A stretch of DNA of 64,000 bases, from contig NZ_JAHVAO010000001.1 in the NCBI RefSeq assembly GCF_019264345.1, positions 620,001 through 684,000 on the forward strand. Direction: 5' to 3'. The notes below the pieces were generated by a model. The model worked only from the letters and a program-made list of their open reading frames with translations. It had not been told where the DNA came from and ran no database searches. Below, in pieces: positions 55,030 through 63,804 of this stretch; the stretch's first letter is position 1; every line of letters begins with the position of its first letter. Source of the stretch: Marinobacter arenosus (lineage in GTDB: Bacteria; Pseudomonadota; Gammaproteobacteria; Pseudomonadales; Oleiphilaceae). Both the position numbers and the translations under genes were made by a program.

Positions 55030-55710
55030 TCAGATAGTTAAAACGCCTTCCTCAATCTTCTTTTCGATATTGCGGCGGGCGGCGTTGATGTGTCGTTTCA
55101 TGAGAAATTCGGCGAGCTCTCCATCGCGTTGGGCGATGGCTTCGACGATACGGCGGTGTTCACCAAGCGCCAGATGGGGGCGCCCGGCGGAGGTGCTCAA
55201 CCGGTAACGGTACATTCGCACCATGTAATAGAGATCACCCAAGAGCATCTGGGCCAGTTTGGTATTGCGGCTGCCGGTGGCAATGCGGTGATGGAAATCG
55301 TAATCACCCTCTGCCTGGTAATAGGCCTGCCCCTGAGCCTCTTCAATCATGCGTTCGTGAACATCCAGTGTAGCCTGCAGGTCGGATATTTCCGCGTCGG
55401 TCATGCGCTCAGCGGCCTGCCGGGCGGCAAGCCCTTCCATCACTTCCCGTATCCGATAGAGTTCAACCAACTCAGACGCGCTAACGGAAACGACTTTCAC
55501 ACCGGCGTGGGGACGACGAACCAGAAGACCACGTGACTCCAGGCGACCCAGGGCTTCACGAAGCGGCCCCCGGGTCAGATTGAATCGCGTGCACAGCTCC
55601 AGTTCACCGATCTTTTCACCGGGCGCGAGTTCCCCCTTCACAATGGACGTTTGCAGACAATCGAATGCCTCATCCGCGCGGGTGTATGTTTTTTCGGTGG
55701 CCTCAGGCAT
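55030..55710 (-). CDS. GntR-family (FadR/FCD) regulator of the methylcitrate genes
   Basis: A 226-residue regulator with an N-terminal winged helix (LELCTRFNLTRGPLREALGR, a classic GntR helix-turn-helix) and an FCD ligand domain (DYDFHHRIATGS and H near EHRRIVEAI supply the metal/ligand His residues). It heads the prpB-prpC-acnD-prpF unit and is co-transcribed with it. In many non-enteric gammaproteobacteria a GntR protein takes the place of the sigma-54 activator PrpR. Two palindromic sites lie immediately upstream, consistent with autoregulation. Expected effector: 2-methylcitrate or a related intermediate. Confidence 0.88.
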   Translation of the reverse strand: MPEATEKTYTRADEAFDCLQTSIVKGELAPGEKIGELELCTRFNLTRGPLREALGRLESRGLLVRRPHAGVKVVSVSASELVELYRIREVMEGLAARQAAERMTDAEISDLQATLDVHERMIEEAQGQAYYQAEGDYDFHHRIATGSRNTKLAQMLLGDLYYMVRMYRYRLSTSAGRPHLALGEHRRIVEAIAQRDGELAEFLMKRHINAARRNIEKKIEEGVLTI

Positions 55711-55713
55711 GCT

Positions 55714-55723
55714 TTGTTAACAA
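55714..55723. promoter_or_regulatory. Palindromic operator-like site 1 upstream of the GntR gene
   Basis: TTGTTAACAA is a perfect 10-base palindrome starting 4 bases upstream of the GntR-gene ATG. It shares the TTGT-ACAA arms with a second site about 51 bases away (centre to centre), roughly five helical turns, which suggests two regulator dimers on the same face of the DNA. Inferred operator. Confidence 0.45.
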
Positions 55724-55763
55724 TCCAGGATATTTTCCGGAGAAACTACGCCCAATTGCCCAT

Positions 55764-55775
55764 ATTGTCAACAAT
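55764..55775. promoter_or_regulatory. Palindromic operator-like site 2 upstream of the GntR gene
   Basis: ATTGTCAACAAT has perfect ATTGT/ACAAT arms around a 2-base centre. It has the short A/T-rich symmetry usual for FadR/FCD-type GntR operators and matches the arms of site 1. Inferred operator for control of the prp operon. Confidence 0.5.
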
Positions 55776-55819
55776 CCTTCAGGGCCAGAGACCGCATTGT
55801 CGACACATTCCGATGCCCA

Positions 55820-57400
55820 TCAGTACAGTTCCCGCTCGCTGGGTGGCGGTGGCGAATACTGGTACACCCAGGTCTCGGTAAGCACTTCGTCACCCAACTT
55901 CAACACCACTTTCAGATCAATCGGGTCGCTTGCATCATCCGGAACAAGATCGAACATGGCCCGGTACCCGTTTATCGAAGCCAAGGGCCTCGCCGATGAG
56001 ATTTCAACAGCGCCGCGGCTCACGGTGATGGCCGGCTCCACTTCGGCATCGTCCGCCAACATCTCCAGCATGCCACCGGCAAAATCGATAACGAACCGCC
56101 AGGAAAAATACGTCCGCTTTTGCCCAACGACCCCGCCCAGCCCGGTCCGGGTTGCACGCACGGTTGCCAGCTTCGACTCAACAGCAGGCACAATATCGCC
56201 CCAGGTCAGACGGTAGGAGAAAAGATACTCCTGTCCCGGAGACAAGGCCGTTTCAGGATTCCAGTACGCCACGATGTTGTCGAAGGTTTCATCAACCGTC
56301 GGTATTTCAACCAGATCAACACTGCCAGCGCCCCAGTCATCTCGCGGCTCCACCCAGAGGCCTGGACGACGATCGTAAAAAACGCCATCGTCCTGATAAT
56401 GCTGGAAGTTCCGGTCCCGCTGCAGCAGTCCGAAGCCTTTCGGGTTTCGATCCACAAAACTGTTGTACCGGAGATTTTCTGGGTTGGCGATGGGGCGCCA
56501 GACCCACTGGTTCGCGCCCGTGTGCAGTAGCAGGCCATCCGAATCGTGGATTTCCGGCCGCCAGTCGTAGTCCATCCGGCGACTGTTCTCACCAACCTGG
56601 TACATACTGGTCAGTGGCGCGATGCCCAGCCTGTCGATTTCCTCCCGCGGATACAGCGCAACATCTACGTCCATGATGAACCGGGCACCGGGGTCAAGAA
56701 CGAACGCATAGGCTCCCGTAACACTTGGTGAATCAAGCAACGCCCAGACCCTGAGGACGTTTGCGCCCGGCGCCGGCCGTTCCAGCCAGTATTCCGCGAA
56801 TCGAGGAAACTCTTCCCCACCGGGCCCCGCCGTGTTGACTGCCAACCCGCGAGCGGACATTCCGTACTGCATCTCCTTCCCGACGGCCCGGAAATAGCTG
56901 GCCCCCAGAAAAGCCGCGAGATCCAGCGCAAAGTTGGTGTGGTAATGCACACGAAAGCCTGCGAATCCCAGGTCTCGGGGGAGTTCTCCCAAGGGTTGCT
57001 CCCCCTCGTACCTGAAATACTCGGGGTCATACTCCAGCGGCCACGCCATGCCATCGCGCAATTCATGAATTCGGACGGGGGTCTGGAAATACAGTCCAAG
57101 ATGAAAGAGCTGAACCCGAAACGGCAGGGATTGATTGGCCCAGAGCGCCCGGTCGGGACGGAAACTGATTGCCTGATAATCGTCCCACGACAGCCCCTTG
57201 AGCGAATCGGGCAACTCCCCCTCGTGGGATTCATACGGAAGCTCAGACAAGTACCTTGCCCTGCCCTTAAGCCACTCATAGCTGAACGTTTTCGGACCAT
57301 CTGAACCGCTGTCTCGCTCCGCAGCGAACAGCAGACCTGGCGAGAAGCAGTAGCCGCCTGCGCCTACGGCAAACCATCTGAGCAGTGAACGCCTGTCCAT
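55820..57400 (-). CDS. opgD: Periplasmic glucan biosynthesis protein D, Tat-exported
   Basis: A 526-residue protein of the MdoG/OpgG family. The N-terminus has the twin-arginine motif DRRSLLRWF, the mark that separates OpgD (Tat) from OpgG (Sec). Family signatures: FRVHYHTNFALDL, GASYFRAVGKEMQYG and SARGLAVNT, PLTSMYQVGENS, RPEIHDSDGLLLH and FGLLQRDR. It shapes the osmoregulated periplasmic glucan. Gap of 19 bases after opgH, so it is the last gene of opgG-orf-opgH-opgD. Confidence 0.92.
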   Translation of the reverse strand: MDRRSLLRWFAVGAGGYCFSPGLLFAAERDSGSDGPKTFSYEWLKGRARYLSELPYESHEGELPDSLKGLSWDDYQAISFRPDRALWANQSLPFRVQLFHLGLYFQTPVRIHELRDGMAWPLEYDPEYFRYEGEQPLGELPRDLGFAGFRVHYHTNFALDLAAFLGASYFRAVGKEMQYGMSARGLAVNTAGPGGEEFPRFAEYWLERPAPGANVLRVWALLDSPSVTGAYAFVLDPGARFIMDVDVALYPREEIDRLGIAPLTSMYQVGENSRRMDYDWRPEIHDSDGLLLHTGANQWVWRPIANPENLRYNSFVDRNPKGFGLLQRDRNFQHYQDDGVFYDRRPGLWVEPRDDWGAGSVDLVEIPTVDETFDNIVAYWNPETALSPGQEYLFSYRLTWGDIVPAVESKLATVRATRTGLGGVVGQKRTYFSWRFVIDFAGGMLEMLADDAEVEPAITVSRGAVEISSARPLASINGYRAMFDLVPDDASDPIDLKVVLKLGDEVLTETWVYQYSPPPPSERELY

Positions 57401-57419
57401 GCTTCCTCCTTAACGACAC

Positions 57420-59531
57420 TCAAAAATTGGGCTCGCTGGGCGGGCTGCCCACCCGTTCCAGAATCCGCCGTTGAATGCACTGCCCCCAATACGTCCCTAT
57501 CGACGCTTTCCAGGCCTCTTTATGGAGGTAATCCAGCGCCCACCGGTCCCTGGCGATATGGGCCAACTTTGCATTCGAAAGATAGACCGGCCCGAACTGA
57601 AGGCAGCTTTCCACATCGTCGGCCCAATGCCGCCGGCGAGCTTCAGGGGTATGAATGCGGGCGAATGCCTGGTGCAAACGGTTCACGTGCGGAATCAGTA
57701 TCGCCTGCTGGAACGGCGTCAGACTCTGGTAAGGTCGACTCATTGACCGGTGTTTCAAGGCCAGCTTCAGCACCGGCGGCGGCTGGGATTCCTCGGGTAT
57801 CATCAGCAGTCGCCTGCCCAGTAATCCCACACCCAGCGACTGGCGACTCAACAACACCGACGTCGGAGCCGACAAAATAAGCGGTACGGCGACCGGGAGC
57901 GACCAGAAGAAAAACAGGGTATCCAGATTCCAGGCAAACAGCGCCCAGGAGCTACCGACCAGCATGGCTGGAAGCTGGGTCCAGAAGCCGTCTCGCCATG
58001 TCATTTCTTCGGTCCGGTTCTGGCCGGCCCATTTCAGCGAAACATTGAACAGTGCCGCGAGCACAAAGCGGCTGTGAGCCAGCATCCGAACCGGCGCAAG
58101 CAGGACGGACACAAGAATTTCGAGCAGAACACTCTTGAACAGCTTCCCGTAACCACCAAAGGATGCGCCGGTACGCTGGACAACCGCGTCCAGAATCGCC
58201 AAAAATTTCGGGAAGAACAGCAGCAGCAACGTACTTAACGCCAACCCCAGCGCCCATTCGGGGCGCCACTCCGGCCACAAAGGGAACAAGCCTTGATAGC
58301 CTTCCGGAAAGTAATCGATCGGCGCCAGTGTCATCTGCGCCGCTGAGATCGTCACCGTGATAAGAAACAGCAGCCACAACGGCGAGGCCGCATACGCCAT
58401 GATCCCGTTGAGAAACGCCATCCGGTGGGCAAATCGCAGCCCCGGCTCCGTAAGCAGGACCCAGAGATGCTGGAGATTACCCTTCGTCCACCGGTTGTCC
58501 CGCGCCAATTCGTCGCCCAGGGTCGGCGGCGATTCCTCGAAACTCCCCCCCAGCTCAGGCTCGAGCCAGACTTCGTAACCAGCCCGTCCCATGTAGGCCG
58601 CCTCGACAAAATCGTGGCTCATGATCGGGCCGCCGAACAACCCTCGACCTGACAGTTTTCGAAGCCCGCAATACTTCATGAAAGGCTGAACCCGAAGGAT
58701 CGCGTTGTGGCCCCAGAACGCGGCGTCCCCCATCTGTACCGCAGCGAGGCCAGTGGCAAACAGGGGGGAATAGGAACGGTTCGCAAACTGCTGGACCCTG
58801 GCGAACAGTGATTTGCCGTTGATGACGTTCGGATTGGTCTGCAGAATCCCGACCTGGGGCTGCAATTCCATGATCTGCACCATCCGGCGAAGCGTCTTGC
58901 CACTCAACAGGCTGTCTGCATCCAGAGTGACCATGTACTTGTGGCGGCGTCCCCACCGACGCAGGAAGTCCGCCACATTGCCACTTTTGAAGTTCAGGTT
59001 GACCGGCCGGCGACGGTAGAAAATGCGCCCCTCGGCACCAAGCTCGGTGACCAGGTCGTACCAGGCGGCCTGCTCTTCCAGCCATACATCAGGGGATCGA
59101 CTGTCGGAGAGGATGTAGAATTCGAACTGGTCAAGGTCGCCCTGGCTCGCAAGATCCTCGTAGACGGCCCTCAAGCCTTTGAGGGTCCAGTCAACCGGTT
59201 CGTGGTAGATGGGTAGCAGGATCGCCGTTTTCGCCAGTGGAACGGCATCAAGCTCCTCCTGGGTGTGCCGCCTCACCAGTGAATGGCGGTCGCCTCCGAA
59301 GGACCGTATCAGGAATCCCCAAACGGCGATCCAGAAGCCGATCGCAATCCAGACATACAGCACGGCGAACAGAAATATCAGGACTTTTTCAACCAAGGTG
59401 CCACCGTGGTACGGCAGTATCCATAGCAGATAATAGGTGGCTAACGCTGTCTGGCCGATTACCAGAAAGATCATCAAACTTCGACGAAAGAGCGCGACGC
59501 CACGCCAACCGTCCTGCTCGTCATTCGCCAT
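57420..59531 (-). CDS. opgH: Glucan glucosyltransferase
   Basis: About 703 residues, an inner-membrane family 2 glucosyltransferase that extends beta-1,2-linked periplasmic glucans from UDP-glucose. Catalytic motifs: TAILLPIYHE, LDADSLL, SHDFVEAAYMGRAGYEVWLE and RDNRWTKGN (the R-x-x-R-W type). Membrane segments lie near the N-terminus and in the C-terminal half. The frame is open to 59567, but GGAG lies 6 bases before the ATG at 59531, inside the end of the small upstream gene. GalU, encoded nearby, supplies the donor. Confidence 0.95.
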   Translation of the reverse strand: MANDEQDGWRGVALFRRSLMIFLVIGQTALATYYLLWILPYHGGTLVEKVLIFLFAVLYVWIAIGFWIAVWGFLIRSFGGDRHSLVRRHTQEELDAVPLAKTAILLPIYHEPVDWTLKGLRAVYEDLASQGDLDQFEFYILSDSRSPDVWLEEQAAWYDLVTELGAEGRIFYRRRPVNLNFKSGNVADFLRRWGRRHKYMVTLDADSLLSGKTLRRMVQIMELQPQVGILQTNPNVINGKSLFARVQQFANRSYSPLFATGLAAVQMGDAAFWGHNAILRVQPFMKYCGLRKLSGRGLFGGPIMSHDFVEAAYMGRAGYEVWLEPELGGSFEESPPTLGDELARDNRWTKGNLQHLWVLLTEPGLRFAHRMAFLNGIMAYAASPLWLLFLITVTISAAQMTLAPIDYFPEGYQGLFPLWPEWRPEWALGLALSTLLLLFFPKFLAILDAVVQRTGASFGGYGKLFKSVLLEILVSVLLAPVRMLAHSRFVLAALFNVSLKWAGQNRTEEMTWRDGFWTQLPAMLVGSSWALFAWNLDTLFFFWSLPVAVPLILSAPTSVLLSRQSLGVGLLGRRLLMIPEESQPPPVLKLALKHRSMSRPYQSLTPFQQAILIPHVNRLHQAFARIHTPEARRRHWADDVESCLQFGPVYLSNAKLAHIARDRWALDYLHKEAWKASIGTYWGQCIQRRILERVGSPPSEPNF

Positions 59532-59805
59532 TGTCTGCTCCGGGCCGGTCGTAGCCCATGCTGCCACGTTTCAGCGGTGGACAGATCTCAGGCACGGTGA
59601 ATCCGGGTAACCCGAAGTACTCCGGGATCGTATCAATGGCCCGGTCCAGGGCACTGGTTTCGGCACCCTCGGCCTGAGAAGCCAGCACTGCCTTATCCAG
59701 CAACTGCAGAAGGCGTTGGCATTGGTCGGCGGTCATCTCTATGCCAGACTCCACAAGGTAGAGATAGACTCGGTTGAAGACATTCTGCAGATCAATGTCG
59801 CGCAT
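59521..59805 (-). CDS. Small conserved-context protein between opgG and opgH
   Basis: A 94-residue hydrophilic protein with no signal peptide or membrane span. It starts MRDIDLQNVFNRVYLYLVES and is largely helical, with a leucine-patterned stretch (CQRLLQLLDKAVLASQ), then an acidic/proline part with PEYFGLPGFTVPEI. Its last codons overlap the start of opgH by 11 bases, and it begins 24 bases after opgG, so it is part of the operon and translated before opgH. I do not recognise a family. It might be a cytoplasmic regulator or assembly partner for OpgH; that is inference from position. Confidence 0.65.
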   Translation of the reverse strand: MRDIDLQNVFNRVYLYLVESGIEMTADQCQRLLQLLDKAVLASQAEGAETSALDRAIDTIPEYFGLPGFTVPEICPPLKRGSMGYDRPGADNGE

Positions 59806-59829
59806 TTGAAGAGTGACTCCCAGGGCGGC

Positions 59830-61371
59830 CTACTCGGATTGACGCATCAGGTTATTGCCAATGCCGAGTTCGTAAATCCAGGTCTCGGTAAGCGGCGCAC
59901 CGTCAAGACTGAGAAAGGCCCGTAAAGACAGGACCTTGCCCGGTTCAGGGCGGGCCAGGATCGAAAGCCGCCACATGTCTTTGGGTTCGACGTACTGAAC
60001 AAAGTGTTCCAGTATCTCTACGCCCTCTCCTCCGGACACGTTACTGACCACAGGCGCTTCCCTGGAAAGGCCGGACAGCTCCTCGCTCTCGAAATCAACG
60101 ACAAATCGATAGGCATTGGGATTGTCCTGTGAGGCCTCACCGTTGCCGAAAAAGGTGGGGATAACGCGCCCTGTTTCCTGGCCACTGATATCAGGACCAC
60201 CAAAACTCACGCGGTAATTGAACGCCAGGGTCTCCCCGGCAGTCATGGCCGTTTCCGGTTTCCAGAACGCCACAATGTTATCGTTCGACTCGGCATCGGT
60301 GGGCAATTCCAGCAGCACCACGTGCCCCGGCCCCCAACCATCCTCGCTTTCGACCCAGGCGCTTGGCCGGACGTCGTACCGGTGTTCAACATCCTCATAG
60401 GATTCAAACCGCTGATCCCGTTGCATCAGACCAAAGCCCTTGAGATTCGCGACCTGGTGGTAACTCATTCTCAGATTCTTCGGATTCAGCAACGGACGCC
60501 AGAGCCACTCCTCCGTCTCGGCGTCGTGAACGAGAAGTCCATCAGAATCATGAACTTCAGGACGCCATTGACCCATGGGTTTAACCGAGTTCTCTCCGTA
60601 GAAGAACATTGACGTCAAAGGCGCAAGCCCCAACTGCTCAACGTCCTCTCGGAAAAACAACCTGGCTGTGACCTCCACGTCGGTGGCTGCGCCTGGATGG
60701 ATGACAAACCGATAGGCACCGGTGATCGAGACTCCATCCAGCAGCGCAAAGACCACCATCGAGTCTGATTCGGGTTCGGGTTGTTGAAGCCAGAACTCTG
60801 TGAACGACGGAAACTGCTCGCCTGAGGGCAATCCGGTGTTAATGGCGATGCCTCGTGCCGACAATCCCAGACGTTGACCCTGTCCCATTCCCCGGAAGTA
60901 GCTGGCTCCGCCGAAGACCAGGAACTGTTCTCGCGCATCGGCACCGGAAAACGGAAAATTGAGTTTGAAGCCTGCATAACCCAGGTCCGCGGGAATACGG
61001 TTTGTCAGGTCCGTGTCGGGGTACGTGAAGTCTTCCCGGCGGAAGGGGATGGCCTTCGTGTTACCTGCCGCCACCACATTGAGACGGACCGGGTGGGCGT
61101 AAAAGCTCCCCGGAGCCATCATTGTCACCTGGAACTTTGAGTCAGAGTCTCGCCATAAGGCGGCATCGGGATGGAACTGAATGGATCGATGTTGGGATGG
61201 GCTGAGTTCCCGAAGAAAATCAGGCACCTGCTTGGGCGGCTCGAACGCCTCTCCGGCCAGCGCCTCGGCCTTTTGCTCAACATCGCTGAAATCAAAGCCG
61301 TAAACCAGGCGTGGCAACGTCATAACCAATGCCAAGCAAAGTATGACTCGATACTTCCCGGTATCTGCCAC
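59830..61371 (-). CDS. opgG: Periplasmic glucan biosynthesis protein G, Sec-exported
   Basis: About 513 residues, MdoG/OpgG family, with a Sec signal peptide (ILCLALVMTLPRLVYG). Signatures: FHPDAALWRD, GYAGFKLNFPF, GASYFRGMGQGQRLGLSARG, PLTSMFFYGENS, RPEVHDSDGLLVH and FGLMQRDQRFE. A frame with ATG at 61425 extends 18 codons upstream but lacks a ribosome site; AGAGGG lies 7 bases before the GTG at 61371 and gives a proper signal peptide. First gene of the opg operon. It probably branches or releases the glucan made by OpgH. Confidence 0.93.
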   Translation of the reverse strand: MADTGKYRVILCLALVMTLPRLVYGFDFSDVEQKAEALAGEAFEPPKQVPDFLRELSPSQHRSIQFHPDAALWRDSDSKFQVTMMAPGSFYAHPVRLNVVAAGNTKAIPFRREDFTYPDTDLTNRIPADLGYAGFKLNFPFSGADAREQFLVFGGASYFRGMGQGQRLGLSARGIAINTGLPSGEQFPSFTEFWLQQPEPESDSMVVFALLDGVSITGAYRFVIHPGAATDVEVTARLFFREDVEQLGLAPLTSMFFYGENSVKPMGQWRPEVHDSDGLLVHDAETEEWLWRPLLNPKNLRMSYHQVANLKGFGLMQRDQRFESYEDVEHRYDVRPSAWVESEDGWGPGHVVLLELPTDAESNDNIVAFWKPETAMTAGETLAFNYRVSFGGPDISGQETGRVIPTFFGNGEASQDNPNAYRFVVDFESEELSGLSREAPVVSNVSGGEGVEILEHFVQYVEPKDMWRLSILARPEPGKVLSLRAFLSLDGAPLTETWIYELGIGNNLMRQSE

Positions 61372-61467
61372 GATCCTGCCCTCTTCCCTGCTCGCTTCCG
61401 ATTGATCACCTATCAACATAGGCAAATCTAGCCATATGTGGCAACTGGAAAGTAGAGGAAACGAAGG

Positions 61468-62619
61468 TTACATGTCGACGAAAATGGAGAAAGAGAGGTC
61501 CGGACGTTTCGGAAGATCGATTTCCGGGTCTGAAACAGCCAGCATCTTACCCACACTTAATGCGGCGTAAAAATCACGGGCATCGAGTTTGAGGGAGACT
61601 TCGCCAACACTTGCACCACCCTCCTGAAGGCCGCCATGCTCCTCGCCGGGCGTCCAACCACGGAGAACAGCCATCTCGACGGAGGATTGAAATCCCCGAA
61701 GTACCGGAACCCGGAATTTTGGACTTCCCGCCTGAATTCGCAGCCAGCCACCCTCCTGAGCGTACTTGGTCTGCCCGCTGAAGCCCATCGCCAATGACGA
61801 TCCTGCAATCTGGATCTTTTCTGCAGACGGAAGGTCTTCACCGGCCATCTGGTATTGCCCACCAAGCCCGACGGTCCATTCGTGGATATCCCGTTGGATT
61901 GATGCAGACAGCGCAAGCTTTCGGAACGGGTCTTCGGTGTAGGTACGGCCGGAAGTACTGGCGATTTCGCGGGATTCAACCCCGCCAAACGCTCTCAAGC
62001 TCGTGGAGGACTGCAACCCCGCCCACAACTCATGATCTTCCCGCACCTCGAGCCCCAGTTTGGAAATCTGATACTGGGTCTCTTCCTCCCAGCCAGTCGC
62101 ATCGGCGGCGTTCGAGGTACCGGATGAATGGTTGAAAAGGCTGCTCAAGGAGAACCCACGCCAGGAAAGCAGCGGGCGACTGCCGCTGATTCTGAAGGCA
62201 TCGTGTTCACTTCTGGCGTCAAATCTGTTTCCTTCACCAAGACTAACCCCGGCCCAGTCGCTGTTCTCGAATTCCATGCCGACATCGAAGTCGAGTACCG
62301 AAAGTCCGTAATTCAGAATCAGAGAACTGGATTCAAGGTTCTCCCGGCGGGAAACGCTGTCACGATAATTCAGCCCAATCCGGTGCTTTGACCAGCCCAG
62401 ATCGTCGCTCGCAAAACCAAGACTGCCGTACGCGCGGTCGTCCTCGTGACTGGACGAACCTGTGACCTGGACCTTCGACGCCACATACCGCGCCACAGAG
62501 GGCAGCAGTTCGCCCGGGTAGGCTTCTGAAACCCCATTTGCGCCTTCATAGCCCGATGCGGCGCCCACATTGATGAGTGAAATGCACAGAATCAGTGCAA
62601 AAAAACGGGTGACTCGCAC
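61468..62619 (-). CDS. Probable outer-membrane beta-barrel protein of unknown function
   Basis: About 383 residues, exported: a signal peptide (RFFALILCISLINVGAASG) after a GTG start with AAGGA 6 bases upstream; an upstream in-frame ATG at 62700 is less likely. The rest is made of short alternating strands separated by polar turns (for instance SLGFASDDLGWSKHRIGLNY and LSFSIFVDM at the end), with an aromatic residue near the C-terminus, as in outer-membrane barrels. No family was recognised. It lies 96 bases upstream of opgG on the same strand and may be linked to surface glucan or polysaccharide; this is guesswork from position. Confidence 0.6.
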   Translation of the reverse strand: MRVTRFFALILCISLINVGAASGYEGANGVSEAYPGELLPSVARYVASKVQVTGSSSHEDDRAYGSLGFASDDLGWSKHRIGLNYRDSVSRRENLESSSLILNYGLSVLDFDVGMEFENSDWAGVSLGEGNRFDARSEHDAFRISGSRPLLSWRGFSLSSLFNHSSGTSNAADATGWEEETQYQISKLGLEVREDHELWAGLQSSTSLRAFGGVESREIASTSGRTYTEDPFRKLALSASIQRDIHEWTVGLGGQYQMAGEDLPSAEKIQIAGSSLAMGFSGQTKYAQEGGWLRIQAGSPKFRVPVLRGFQSSVEMAVLRGWTPGEEHGGLQEGGASVGEVSLKLDARDFYAALSVGKMLAVSDPEIDLPKRPDLSFSIFVDM

Positions 62620-62952
62620 TCGCAATCCTTCGGGAGGTGACCAAAATATGAACAGCACTTTATCTGTGCAAGCGTCCCGAATGCCAGCCCGAATGACCAA
62701 AAATTACATTTCTTAATATCCGGGAATACATGCTGTTATGCATGTTTCTGCAAGTTGATTGCGAAGTGTTTCAGAGTGTAACCAGAAGCCCATCTGGCAA
62801 CAATTCAGTTACCGTAGCTTACGCTTGAGCCCTGGCCCTCCATTTCAGTCGGCAACTTCGTTAAACTCGGCACAGTTTGTGTTTAGGCTAAAGTGAAAAG
62901 CTTGGAAGACTCCCATTCAGGGGATGTGAACGCTCAAAAAAGGACGAATTCC
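62620..62952. promoter_or_regulatory. Divergent region between the outer-membrane barrel gene and galU
   Basis: 333 bases without a supported gene. A sigma-70-like pair for galU can be proposed: TTGATT (62755-62760) and TGTAAC (62777-62782), 16 bases apart. The match is modest and the leader would be long. No clear promoter was read for the leftward gene. No hairpin terminator is evident. Confidence 0.3.
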
Positions 62953-63789
62953 ATGATCAAGAAATGCCTGTTCCCCGTTGCCGGATATGGCACCCGCTTT
63001 CTTCCGGCCACCAAGGCCATGCCGAAGGAAATTCTACCGGTCGTGAACAAGCCGCTGGTGCAGTACGGCGTGGAAGAGGCCGCAGAAGCCGGAATCCATG
63101 AATTCGGTTTTGTGACCGGGCGCGGCAAACGGGCCATCGAGGATCACTTCGACATCAGCTACGAGCTGGAGCATCAGATTGCAGGCTCCGGCAAGGAAGA
63201 TTTGCTCGCTTCAATTCGCGACCTGATCGACAACAATACGTTTGCATTCACCCGGCAGAATGAAATGAAGGGCCTCGGCCACGCCATTCTGACCGGCCGC
63301 AACCTGGTCGGAGACAACCCTTTCGCGGTGGTACTGGCCGATGATTTCTGCCTGGGCCCGGATGGTGACGACGGCGTACTGGCCCAGATGGTCAAACTCT
63401 ACAATCAGTTCCGTTGTTCCATCGTTGCCATCGAGGAGGTTCCGGAAAACGAGACCCACAAGTACGGTGTGATCGCGGGCGAGTCCATGAAAGATGGCCT
63501 CTATCGAATCACTGACATGGTTGAGAAGCCCGCGCCGGAAGACGCGCCCAGCAACCTCGCGATTATCGGCCGGTACATCCTGACTCCGGACATTTTCGAC
63601 ATCATCGAGCGAACGCCCGCAGGCAAGAACGGCGAAGTCCAGATTACCGATGCCCTACTGGAACAGGCTAAAAATGGGTGTGTACTGGCTTACCAGTTCA
63701 AGGGACGCCGCTTCGACTGTGGCAGCATTGACGGTTTCGTGGAGGCCACGAATTACGTCTATGAGAATATCTACAAGAAAGGAAACTGA
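62953..63789 (+). CDS. galU: UTP-glucose-1-phosphate uridylyltransferase
   Basis: A 278-residue nucleotidyltransferase that makes UDP-glucose. Signatures: KKCLFPVAGYGTRFLPATKA, with the nucleotide loop, then MPKEILPVVNKPLVQYGVEEA, VVLADDFCLGPD and EKPAPEDAPSNLAIIGRYI. The frame is open from a GTG at 62893, but AGGA lies 8 bases before the ATG at 62953, which starts the canonical MIKKCLFP. UDP-glucose feeds OpgH and, through epimerases or dehydrogenases, the exopolysaccharide. Single gene on the plus strand between leftward neighbours. Confidence 0.97.
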   Translation: MIKKCLFPVAGYGTRFLPATKAMPKEILPVVNKPLVQYGVEEAAEAGIHEFGFVTGRGKRAIEDHFDISYELEHQIAGSGKEDLLASIRDLIDNNTFAFTRQNEMKGLGHAILTGRNLVGDNPFAVVLADDFCLGPDGDDGVLAQMVKLYNQFRCSIVAIEEVPENETHKYGVIAGESMKDGLYRITDMVEKPAPEDAPSNLAIIGRYILTPDIFDIIERTPAGKNGEVQITDALLEQAKNGCVLAYQFKGRRFDCGSIDGFVEATNYVYENIYKKGN

Positions 63790-63804
63790 GTTAACAGAGG
63801 TCCG

